From contig PCCU01000013.1 of NCBI GenBank assembly GCA_002732015.1, positions 2,952-14,613 of the forward strand: a stretch of DNA of 11,662 nucleotides, written 5' to 3'. Source of the DNA: Candidatus Pelagibacterales bacterium (lineage in GTDB: Bacteria > Pseudomonadota > Alphaproteobacteria > TMED109). The notes under the pieces are model-generated. The model saw only the letters and a program-made list of their open reading frames with translations. It did no database searches and had not been told where the DNA came from. Of the stretch, positions 1 through 5,950 are shown piece by piece. Numbering within the stretch: position 1 is the first letter of the stretch; each line of letters begins with the position of its first letter. Both the position numbers and the translations under genes were made by a program.

Positions 1-1277
1 TCATCAATGCTAGCAACATCGCCTGTAAGAAACCATCCGTTATTGTCATGTACTTCACTATGAGAAATATTTAAATATCCTGAACATATCCAAGGCCCTT
101 TTATCCATAAGTTTCCAAAAGCTTTTCCATTATTTGGAAGTAATTCTCCATTGTCATTTGTAATTTTAATTTTAACTCCATAAATTGGTCTGCCTTGCTT
201 AGTAGCTAAATCATATTTTTTTTCTTGAGACAGAGACAAATGCTTGTGTAACGGTCTATTTACTGTTCCTAAAGGAGAGGTTTCAGTCATTCCCCATGCA
301 TGTATAACTTCTACACCGTACTTTTTATGAAACTGTTCTATCATGAACTTTGGACAAGCAGAGCCACCAATTACGCACCTTTTTAAAAATTCTATTTTAT
401 ATTTAGTTTTATCTAAGTACTCAAATAACATTAACCATATTGTAGGAACAGCTGCTGTAAAAGTTACTTTTTCTTCTTGAAGTATATCATAAACGTTTTT
501 TCCATCTAAATGTCTACCTGGTAATACAAGTTTCGCTCCTACCATATTAGCAATATAGGGGATACCCCAAGCATTGGCATGAAACATCGGCGCTATTGGC
601 ATAATTACGTCAGTGCTAGAAATGTTCAAGGCATCTGGATTAGCAGCTGCCAACGTGTGAATCATGGTAGAGCGATGTGAGTATAAAACTCCTTTCGGGT
701 TGCCTGTTGTTCCAGAGGTATAACATAGTGATGAGGCCGTTGACTCATCAAACTCTGGCCATTCGTGAAGAGTTTCTGCTTCTTTTATCAAATCCTCATA
801 TGCGAATACTTCTTGCTTAATTGTATAGTTTTTAGGTAAATCTTTAAATTCGCATAAAAAAACTACTTTTTCGACAGTATCAATATTATTAGTAATTTCT
901 GAAATTAACTCCATAAAATCTAGGTCAACAAACAAAATCTTATCTTTTGCATCATTTATTATAAAAATTAATTGCTCTTTAAATAGCCTTGGGTTGATTG
1001 TATGGCAAATTGCTCCAATTCCTGAAATACCATAATATAATTCTAGATGCCTTATATTACTCCAAGCTATTGTTCCTAATGTATCCCCTAGCTTTATACC
1101 TATATTAATTAAAGATTGTGCCAGTTTCTTAGTTCGTATATTTGTTTCTCTATAATTGGTCTTTTCAATTTTTCCATTAGATAGCCTATGGGCTATTTCC
1201 GTGTTCCCGTGATACTCATAACTATGTTCTATCAAGGAGGAAATCAACAAGTTCTTATTAGACATTAATCCAAGCAT
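1..1277 (-). CDS. Acyl-CoA synthetase (AMP-binding, AlkK/DmdB-like), 3' end outside window
   Basis: This adenylate-forming ligase activates a carboxylic acid with ATP and joins it to CoA in the cytoplasm. The 425 visible residues begin MLGLMSNKN and then ISSLIEHS, the typical opening of the medium-chain fatty acyl / methylmercaptopropionyl-CoA ligase (AlkK/DmdB) group. The ATP-binding P-loop YTSGTTGNPKG lies at residues 186-196, HAWGMTET at 326-333, and GWFLTGD, with the ribose-binding Asp, at 414-420. About 115 C-terminal residues, including the catalytic Lys, should lie beyond base 1. The start at 1277 is chosen because MLGLM is conserved in the group and a GAGG site sits 5 bases upstream; an ATG at 1265 is possible but lacks this support. 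It diverges from the transglycosylase gene. The substrate (fatty acid or the DMSP product methylmercaptopropionate) cannot be decided from what is visible. Confidence 0.93.
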   Translation of the reverse strand, partial: MLGLMSNKNLLISSLIEHSYEYHGNTEIAHRLSNGKIEKTNYRETNIRTKKLAQSLINIGIKLGDTLGTIAWSNIRHLELYYGISGIGAICHTINPRLFKEQLIFIINDAKDKILFVDLDFMELISEITNNIDTVEKVVFLCEFKDLPKNYTIKQEVFAYEDLIKEAETLHEWPEFDESTASSLCYTSGTTGNPKGVLYSHRSTMIHTLAAANPDALNISSTDVIMPIAPMFHANAWGIPYIANMVGAKLVLPGRHLDGKNVYDILQEEKVTFTAAVPTIWLMLFEYLDKTKYKIEFLKRCVIGGSACPKFMIEQFHKKYGVEVIHAWGMTETSPLGTVNRPLHKHLSLSQEKKYDLATKQGRPIYGVKIKITNDNGELLPNNGKAFGNLWIKGPWICSGYLNISHSEVHDNNGWFLTGDVASID

Positions 1278-1282
1278 TACAA

Positions 1283-1286
1283 CCTC
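1283..1286 (-). promoter_or_regulatory. Shine-Dalgarno site of the acyl-CoA synthetase
   Basis: On the minus strand GAGG lies 5 bases before the ATG at 1277. It decides the start in favour of MLGLM over the in-frame ATG four codons later. Confidence 0.7.
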
Positions 1287-1303
1287 AAATATATTTTAAA
1301 TTT

Positions 1304-1313
1304 ATTAGTATTA
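1304..1313 (-). repeat. TAATACTAAT leader motif, copy 1
   Basis: Read on the minus strand, this 10-base word lies 27-36 bases upstream of the acyl-CoA synthetase start. The same word occurs at exactly the same distance from the PQQ-dehydrogenase start (4284-4293). In such AT-rich DNA this may be chance, or it may be a shared promoter or operator element. Confidence 0.4.
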
Positions 1314-1361
1314 CATATTTAAATCTAACATTAATGGCATATTGATTGCAGAAAAATTAAT

Positions 1362-2126
1362 ATGAGAACTATAATTTACTCTACAATTTCATTATTTCTT
1401 TTTCTTAATCAGGGATTTGCTGGTATTTATAAATGTATAGAGTCAGCAAAAAAGTATGAAAAAGTCTACCAATTACCTGAAAATTTATTAGTTTCTGTAG
1501 CCCTAACAGAATCAGGGAAAAAATTAAAGGGAGGTGAATTTGTTGCATGGCCTTGGACTATAAATATGAAAGGCAAAGGTAAATTTTTTGAGTCAAAAGA
1601 ATTAGTTTTAAAATATGTAGAAAATTATATAAAAAAAGGTAAAAGAAATATAGATATGGGATGTATGCAAGTTAATTACATGTATCATCCGAAAGCCTTT
1701 AATAACCTTTCACTAGCGTTTGATCCGGATACGAATGTTAAGTGGTCTGCTAATCTTATTAAAAACTTGTATGAAAAATATGGCTCATACAGAGATGCAG
1801 TGGGGTATTATCACTCTTACAGAACCTTAAAAAAAAATAGGTACTCTGCGAAAGTTTTTAGTACTTGGAGAAATCTAAATAAAAATAATATTTATGCTCA
1901 TCTTAATACTAACCTTAAACAACCTATTACATCAGTTTTATCGAAAGAAAACCTAAACAAAATTAATACAGTAAACCATAATAAAGAACAAATTATTCCT
2001 AAATTTAAAGAAGAAGTTAAAGTTGCAAGTAAAAAAGTTTCAGAGCCAAAAAAAGTTAATAGTACTTATATATTAGCAAGAATGGAAAAAGTTAGATTTT
2101 TCAGAAGTTATTTTTTAAAGTATTAG
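1362..2126 (+). CDS. Secreted lytic transglycosylase (SLT domain)
   Basis: This protein probably cleaves the MurNAc-GlcNAc bond of peptidoglycan in the periplasm, forming anhydro-muropeptides. Residues 1-20 are a signal peptide (short basic start, hydrophobic core, ending GFA). The SLT fold spans about 25-170. The catalytic Glu is E50 in VALTES; it is followed by the AWPWT block (62-66) typical of an alphaproteobacterial subgroup, the family motif MGCMQVNY (99-106), and AVGYYHS (146-152). The tail from about 185 is Lys/Asn-rich, low in complexity and ends in a basic aromatic segment; its role is unknown. There is no clear Shine-Dalgarno sequence before the ATG. In other alphaproteobacteria, as I recall, this subgroup often sits near flagellar genes; none are visible here, so general wall turnover is more likely. 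The stop interlocks with that of the convergent gene. Confidence 0.88.
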   Translation: MRTIIYSTISLFLFLNQGFAGIYKCIESAKKYEKVYQLPENLLVSVALTESGKKLKGGEFVAWPWTINMKGKGKFFESKELVLKYVENYIKKGKRNIDMGCMQVNYMYHPKAFNNLSLAFDPDTNVKWSANLIKNLYEKYGSYRDAVGYYHSYRTLKKNRYSAKVFSTWRNLNKNNIYAHLNTNLKQPITSVLSKENLNKINTVNHNKEQIIPKFKEEVKVASKKVSEPKKVNSTYILARMEKVRFFRSYFLKY

Positions 2127-2548
2127 TTAAAGTATTTTTTAGGTGGTTGCGGATTATTTTTTGGGTCAGAATCATACTTATTAAGTTTTAAGATACAGTT
2201 GCAGTTTAAATTGAGAATTTTTCTTTCCAATCTATTTGCAATATTTTTTTCATACAATTGCTTATCTTCTACATAAATAGTAAAAGACTTCATGTATTTA
2301 ATTTTCTTAGTTTCATTTTCTATAGTATCTTTTGTCCATTTATATAAAGGAGTAGATGTTAAATTATTTTCCTCACATTCTTTTACAAAAAGACTAAAAG
2401 CTTCGTATTGACAAATTAGATTTGCTTTTTCTTCTTTTAATATTTTAAATAATTGCTTGCAACTATTAATACTTTTACTATTTAGTAATTCAATTGCTGC
2501 TTTTTCTTCAAAATCTATTCTTAATTGATATAAGATTTTATCTTTCAT
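2123..2548 (-). CDS. Unrecognised 141-residue cytoplasmic protein
   Basis: I do not recognise the family. The protein has no signal peptide or membrane segment. It is Lys/Glu/Asn-rich and looks mostly helical for residues 13-110. Visible landmarks are YQLRIDF at 7-13, LICQYEAF at 44-51, LYKWTKDTI at 68-76, five cysteines (C30, C46, C58 and an NCNC pair at C116/C118), and a Pro-rich end NNPQPPKKYF at 131-140. The open frame is full-length, uses codons like its neighbours, and fits neatly between genes: 15 bases after the cytochrome gene in the same direction, with a 4-base tail-to-tail overlap with the transglycosylase. This makes a real gene likely. There is no Shine-Dalgarno site. Co-transcription with the cytochrome is likely, but a functional link to sugar oxidation is only inference. 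Confidence 0.75.
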   Translation of the reverse strand: MKDKILYQLRIDFEEKAAIELLNSKSINSCKQLFKILKEEKANLICQYEAFSLFVKECEENNLTSTPLYKWTKDTIENETKKIKYMKSFTIYVEDKQLYEKNIANRLERKILNLNCNCILKLNKYDSDPKNNPQPPKKYFN

Positions 2549-2563
2549 TATCTATTAAAATAA

Positions 2564-2899
2564 TTAGTTCTCTAGATCTTGTATAGTAATTTTAATACTA
2601 GAATACCATTTAGAAACATTTTTTATATCTTCTAAAGTAAGCATATCTGCAATTAATGACATCTGATGATGCTCTAAAGTTTTATCTTTATAGTGTTTTA
2701 GCTTTTCAATTAAATATTGTTCATTTTGAGCTGTTAAGTGAGGAACTAGTACAGAGTTTCCTCCTGTATTAGCTTGTCCATTTACACCATGGCAAACTGA
2801 ACAAATATTTTCAGCTATCTCTTTGCCCCTATTTATTTCTTCTGAGGAATATGAGCTTGATACAAAAAAAAGTATAATTAAAAGCAATCTAATTTTCAT
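2564..2899 (-). CDS. Small periplasmic class I cytochrome c
   Basis: This is a monohaem c-type cytochrome of 111 residues, an electron carrier of the periplasm. Residues 1-18 form a signal peptide (MKIR, hydrophobic run, SSSYS). The haem-binding CSVCH is at 33-37, and the likely distal ligand is M80 in HHQMSLIADML, a c4/c5-like arrangement, followed by the C-terminal helix DIKNVSKWYSS. An upstream in-frame ATG at 2938 is rejected: its 13 extra residues would be encoded by the terminator hairpin and would precede the signal peptide. The ATG at 2899 follows the terminator T-run by four bases and has no Shine-Dalgarno site. The preceding gene encodes a PQQ-dependent sugar dehydrogenase, so this is the plausible electron acceptor (inference from context and from the pairing known for such dehydrogenases). 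Confidence 0.87.
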   Translation of the reverse strand: MKIRLLLIILFFVSSSYSSEEINRGKEIAENICSVCHGVNGQANTGGNSVLVPHLTAQNEQYLIEKLKHYKDKTLEHHQMSLIADMLTLEDIKNVSKWYSSIKITIQDLEN

Positions 2900-2900
2900 T

Positions 2901-2940
2901 TTAAAAAAAATGGGCTCAATTAAAATAATTAAGCCCATTT
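2901..2940 (-). terminator. Intrinsic terminator after the PQQ-dehydrogenase gene
   Basis: Read on the minus strand, a 9-base stem AAATGGGCT/AGCCCATTT (arms 2932-2940 and 2908-2916) continues, after one mismatch, with an AATT/AATT inner stem. It is followed directly by a run of eight T (2910-2903). It sits 28 bases after the dehydrogenase stop and immediately before the cytochrome ATG, so it should limit read-through into the cytochrome gene. Confidence 0.88.
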
Positions 2941-2967
2941 CAATACTTTATAAGTCTTCGCTAAATG

Positions 2968-4257
2968 TTATTCAGAAGCAGCATATGTGATTCTGTATAC
3001 AGCACCAGCTTTATCGTCTGAGACTAAAATTGAACCGTCAATATACTGTTGTACATCAACTGGTCTACAAATGTAAGTTCCTCTTTCAGTCATACATCCT
3101 GTCATAAAAGGCTCAGTCTTTTTAGCATTACCTTTTGAATCTAAATAGGTAACCATTACTTGAGCTCCTCTTGGAACAACAGCATTCCATGAACCATGTT
3201 GTGCACTGAAAATTACGTTATCATATGCTTTAGGGAACATGTCTCCAGTATAAAACATCATACCTAAGTCAGCAGCATGAGCTTTCATGTTGACCTGTGG
3301 CTTAACATATCTAGATGCTAAGTCTGACGGAATTTGCTCATTTTTATAATCGTCAGTTCTAACATTTCCACCACCATAGTAAGGGTGTCCATACCACATT
3401 CCCATTTTTGGCATTTTATTTAATTCACCTGGAGGTGTTTCATCTCCCATTCCATCAACTTGGTTATCAGTAAACCATAATTTTCCATCTTTAGGATTAA
3501 AAGCATGGCCTCCTGAATTTCTAATACCAGTTGCAACAGTCTTTCTATCTAAATCTCCTGGAAATCTGTTAAAACTAATCATTCCGCCAATACCAACTTC
3601 ATTATATAAAGCTTGTTTATCTGGAGGGGATACATTGAACGGCTGCCCCATGCTAACATACAATTTATTATCTGGACCTATAGCACATACTCTACCAGTA
3701 TGGTTGTATGATTCTTCAGCCTCTGGAATTAGCTCACCTTGGTTAATGATTGGAATAGCAACTGTATCTGGACTTTCCATAAAATACTCGGCTGCAGGAA
3801 ACCATAGCACTCTGTTTCTCTCAGCTATATATAAATGTCCATCAGCACTGTAACAAGGTCCATTTGGAATATCAAATTTTATATTTGGAGCAAATCTCTC
3901 AACTGTATCTGCTACGTTATCCATGTCTCTATCAGTAGCTTGCCATACTCTATCTTTTCTAGTACCAATCCATACAGCTCCTTTGTTTCTGCTTATAGCC
4001 ATATTTCTTGCATCTGGAACAACAGCAAACAATTCAACTTTAAAATTAGGTGGTAATTTTAATTTAGAAATAATATTTTTCTTAATATTTGCAGCATACT
4101 TAGTATCCTGCGGCACTCTATCCCAGCTGTAGTCTGCGCCGGAAGCTTTGAAACTACTTAACTTATTAATTACATCTTCATCATTCTTGGCTTGAAGACC
4201 AAAAACAACTCCAAACGTAAAAACTAAGCCAGTTATTAGTGTAAATAAATTTTTCAT
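2968..4257 (-). CDS. Secreted PQQ-dependent sugar dehydrogenase (sorbosone/aldose dehydrogenase family)
   Basis: This quinoprotein of the soluble glucose/sorbosone dehydrogenase class oxidises an aldose or similar sugar in the periplasm using PQQ and Ca2+. It has 429 residues: a signal peptide at 1-23 (KNLFTLITG, hydrophobic core, LQA) and then a six-bladed beta-propeller with family landmarks. These are LPPNFKVELFA (68-78), YNHTGR with the likely catalytic-base His H186, GIRNSGGHAFNP (244-254), HGSWN (354-358) and RPVDV...GSILVSDD (398-415). A start at 4269 is possible, but the ATG at 4257 has GGGAG 5 bases upstream and leaves a clean signal peptide. It has its own promoter (4300-4329) and terminator, and the next gene is a cytochrome c. 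Cysteines at 135, 191, 388 and 397 could form disulfides. No PQQ biosynthesis gene is visible, so PQQ may be made elsewhere or imported. The exact sugar is unknown. Confidence 0.9.
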   Translation of the reverse strand: MKNLFTLITGLVFTFGVVFGLQAKNDEDVINKLSSFKASGADYSWDRVPQDTKYAANIKKNIISKLKLPPNFKVELFAVVPDARNMAISRNKGAVWIGTRKDRVWQATDRDMDNVADTVERFAPNIKFDIPNGPCYSADGHLYIAERNRVLWFPAAEYFMESPDTVAIPIINQGELIPEAEESYNHTGRVCAIGPDNKLYVSMGQPFNVSPPDKQALYNEVGIGGMISFNRFPGDLDRKTVATGIRNSGGHAFNPKDGKLWFTDNQVDGMGDETPPGELNKMPKMGMWYGHPYYGGGNVRTDDYKNEQIPSDLASRYVKPQVNMKAHAADLGMMFYTGDMFPKAYDNVIFSAQHGSWNAVVPRGAQVMVTYLDSKGNAKKTEPFMTGCMTERGTYICRPVDVQQYIDGSILVSDDKAGAVYRITYAASE

Positions 4258-4262
4258 AATAT

Positions 4263-4267
4263 CTCCC
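4263..4267 (-). promoter_or_regulatory. Shine-Dalgarno site deciding the PQQ-dehydrogenase start
   Basis: GGGAG on the minus strand lies 5 bases before the ATG at 4257. It overlaps the codons that a start at 4269 would use, so it favours the shorter protein. Confidence 0.8.
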
Positions 4268-4275
4268 ATAGTTAT

Positions 4276-4290
4276 TACTAATAATTAGTA
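4276..4290. repeat. 15-base palindrome in the PQQ-dehydrogenase leader
   Basis: TACTAAT-A-ATTAGTA is a perfect 7-base inverted repeat around one base. It lies between the predicted transcription start and the Shine-Dalgarno site. Its place suits a repressor operator, but it is pure AT apart from one C and one G, so chance is possible. Confidence 0.45.
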
Positions 4291-4299
4291 TTAGTATTA
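4284..4299 (-). repeat. TAATACTAAT leader motif, two overlapping copies
   Basis: On the minus strand the word TAATACTAAT occurs at 4299-4290 and 4293-4284, sharing four bases. The second copy is 27-36 bases upstream of the dehydrogenase start, matching the spacing in the acyl-CoA synthetase leader (1304-1313). Confidence 0.4.
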
Positions 4300-4329
4300 T
4301 TTATATAGTTTTAACTGGATTTATGTCAA
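4300..4329 (-). promoter_or_regulatory. Sigma70-type promoter of the PQQ-dehydrogenase gene
   Basis: On the minus strand a perfect -35 box TTGACA (4329-4324) is followed after 18 bases by TATAAA (4305-4300); an overlapping TATATA gives a 16-base spacer. The predicted transcript starts near 4293, giving a leader of about 35 bases. It indicates that the dehydrogenase is transcribed separately from the aldolase gene upstream, although no terminator is seen between them. Confidence 0.7.
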
Positions 4330-4335
4330 CTACAA

Positions 4336-5100
4336 TTACTTTTTAGAATTTCTCAAAAATTTATATACTTTTTCTTGCTCACTATGAATAGATTTTTTGA
4401 GTAGCGCTAAGTCTGTTGACAATGTTACGAAATCAAAACCCATTCTGAGAAAATTAATGGCAGTTTCGGCACTTATACAGTGTATTGCGGCTATTTTTCC
4501 CATTTTCTTTACTTTAGTTAGAATATATTTGTATGTTTTTAGCATTTCATGATTATTAAAAATTTCTTCAGGAGATATGCCATAACTTATAGATAAATCA
4601 AATGGCCCAATATATATTACATCTAATAATTTAAGTTTTAATATATCATCAAGGTTTAATACCGATTCTTTGGTTTCCAACATAATCATAGTTGTTATTT
4701 CTTTTTTGCTATTTAAAAAATATTTATCATTATTAATGCCAACTAAAGTTGGACCAAAACTTCTGATACCTTCAGGAGCATAAAAACAGCTCTCTATAAA
4801 TTTTTCACAATCTTCTTTAGTATTTATTAAGGGGCAAATAATACCTTTTGCTCCTGCGTCCAAGCATTTGTTGATGATACCTGTCTCATTGTTTGGAACT
4901 CTAACTATTGGAAACACTTTATATCTATTTAAAATCTGTAAAATATTTCTACAATGATTAAAGTCAAGCATACCATGTTGTAAATCTACTGTAATAGAAG
5001 TAAAGTTTGAATTCCCTAAGACCTCCGCAGATAATGTACAGGGAGAATGAATCCAACCATTAATAATTGGTTTCTTTTTTTTAAATTCTAATTTTTTCAT
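4336..5100 (-). CDS. HpcH/HpaI-family aldolase (2-keto-3-deoxy acid or 4-hydroxy-2-oxo acid aldolase)
   Basis: This class II (metal-dependent) TIM-barrel lyase reversibly splits a hydroxy-2-oxo acid into pyruvate and an aldehyde in the cytoplasm. It has 254 residues. The active-site set of the family is complete, at the same spacings as in E. coli HpcH: D39 and H42 in VDLQHG, R67 in PIVRVP, and metal ligands E142 (MLETKES) and D168 (GPFDLS). GIRSFGP (111-117) is also typical. The ATG at 5100 is preferred over an upstream TTG at 5109, since the extra residues add nothing; there is no Shine-Dalgarno site, and the gene starts 10 bases after the VTT gene stop. It is the last gene of the photolyase unit, which is an unusual setting for it. 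The substrate is unknown; sugar-acid or aromatic catabolism would be usual roles. Confidence 0.88.
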   Translation of the reverse strand: MKKLEFKKKKPIINGWIHSPCTLSAEVLGNSNFTSITVDLQHGMLDFNHCRNILQILNRYKVFPIVRVPNNETGIINKCLDAGAKGIICPLINTKEDCEKFIESCFYAPEGIRSFGPTLVGINNDKYFLNSKKEITTMIMLETKESVLNLDDILKLKLLDVIYIGPFDLSISYGISPEEIFNNHEMLKTYKYILTKVKKMGKIAAIHCISAETAINFLRMGFDFVTLSTDLALLKKSIHSEQEKVYKFLRNSKK

Positions 5101-5110
5101 CAAATGCAAA

Positions 5111-5794
5111 TTATTTTTTGATTAATTTAAAAGAGTATATCACTTTTTTCAAAACTAAAGGTAATATGCCTATCATTATAAAAGATACTATTATATCAAA
5201 ATTAAAAATATCTTTAGTAGAGTTAATTCTAGAAATCTGTTTTCCAGCATTTACGAAAAGAAAAATACCTGGCAACATTCCTATAAAAGAAACTAAAATA
5301 AATTTTGAGAGTTTTATTTTTGTAAGTCCAAAAAAAATATTAATAATAAAAAATGGAAAAATTGGAACTAATCTTACAAAAAATAAAAAATATATTCCAT
5401 TTTTTTCTACACCAATATTAATTTTTTTAAATGTTTTTTTAAATTTTTTTTCAAAAAATTCCTTCATTGTATATCTAGATATTAAAAAACATACTGATGC
5501 ACCTAATGAAGAAGCAATAGCGACTAAAAAAAATGCTTCAAAGAAATGAAAAATAGACCCTATAAAAATTGAGAAAGCCGCTGCAAAAGGAAGGGATAAG
5601 GAAGCTATAATAACGTAAACTAAAAAAAATATTAGCAAATAAAAACTATAATTTTGATCAATTATTTTTTTTATATTAATATAACTAATCTTGAAAAAGT
5701 CTATTGAAAAATAGCTAAAGTGTTCTGTCAATAGGAAAATGAAAACTATTAAGGTAAAAAAACTAAAAAAAGATATTAATTTTAATTTTTTCAA
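5111..5794 (-). CDS. VTT-domain membrane protein (TVP38/TMEM64, DedA-like)
   Basis: This is an inner-membrane protein of the SNARE-associated/VTT superfamily, whose members are linked to lipid scrambling or carrier-lipid and small-molecule transport. It has 227 residues with about six to seven hydrophobic segments (roughly 6-23, 50-67, 70-82, 84-107, 133-155, 163-183, 199-216). The VTT core is at 70-185, with GASVCFLISR (98-107), FVRLVPIFP (139-147) with R141, then G156 and GMLPG (172-176), all typical of the family. No ATG is available: the frame is closed upstream and the first internal Met is residue 110. A TTG at 5794 is therefore used; it overlaps the stop of the DUF2256 gene (TTGA) and has AAGG 7 bases upstream (5802-5805). 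Translational coupling is likely. The physiological substrate is unknown. Confidence 0.87.
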   Translation of the reverse strand: MKKLKLISFFSFFTLIVFIFLLTEHFSYFSIDFFKISYINIKKIIDQNYSFYLLIFFLVYVIIASLSLPFAAAFSIFIGSIFHFFEAFFLVAIASSLGASVCFLISRYTMKEFFEKKFKKTFKKINIGVEKNGIYFLFFVRLVPIFPFFIINIFFGLTKIKLSKFILVSFIGMLPGIFLFVNAGKQISRINSTKDIFNFDIIVSFIMIGILPLVLKKVIYSFKLIKK

Positions 5795-5934
5795 TTTATA
5801 GCCTTATAACTACTACATTTTTTTGAGCAATATAAAACTTCCTCCCAATTTTTTTTCCATTTTTTTCTCCAATTAAAAGGTCTATTACATTTTTTACAAA
5901 CTTTTGAAGGCAAATTACTCTTGTTATACTTCAT
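5791..5934 (-). CDS. DUF2256-type 47-residue zinc-ribbon-like protein
   Basis: This is a very small cytoplasmic protein. Four cysteines in the pattern C13-x2-C16 ... C36-x3-C40 suggest one bound zinc. Between them lie RPFNWRKKW (18-26), NWEEV (29-33) and YCSKKC (35-40), the arrangement I know from DUF2256 (COG4338-like) proteins, which are often seen next to photolyase or cryptochrome-family genes. The start is well supported: GAGG with full TGAT extension lies directly before the ATG, 16 bases after the photolyase stop, and the TGA stop overlaps the TTG start of the VTT gene. The protein is strongly basic (many Lys, some Arg), which would suit nucleic-acid or flavoprotein contact, but no function is established to my knowledge. 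The gene is easy to miss because of its length. Confidence 0.87.
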   Translation of the reverse strand: MKYNKSNLPSKVCKKCNRPFNWRKKWKKNWEEVLYCSKKCSSYKAIN

Positions 5935-5944
5935 ATCACCTCTT
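5935..5944 (-). promoter_or_regulatory. Strong Shine-Dalgarno site of the DUF2256-type gene
   Basis: AAGAGGTGAT on the minus strand differs by one base from the full anti-16S complement AAGGAGGTGAT and ends directly before the ATG at 5934. It is the best ribosome binding site in the window and supports the small gene. Confidence 0.85.
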
Positions 5945-5950
5945 AATACT

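Noticed and set aside
1278..1361. Promoters in the divergent gap between the acyl-CoA synthetase and transglycosylase genes
   Set aside because: Many AT-rich -10-like words occur, but none has a matching -35 at a proper distance, so none is called.
2900..2938. N-terminal extension of the cytochrome to an ATG at 2938
   Set aside because: It is encoded by the terminator hairpin and would place 13 residues before a standard signal peptide.
3635..4132. Three plus-strand open frames (3635-3853, 3835-4056, 3923-4132)
   Set aside because: They lie wholly inside the PQQ-dehydrogenase gene on the other strand, overlap one another and show no domain or start signal.
5118..5549. Plus-strand open frame of 143 codons
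   Set aside because: It is the antisense of the VTT membrane gene; its Lys/Asn/Ile-rich text is what AT-rich hydrophobic codons give on the opposite strand.
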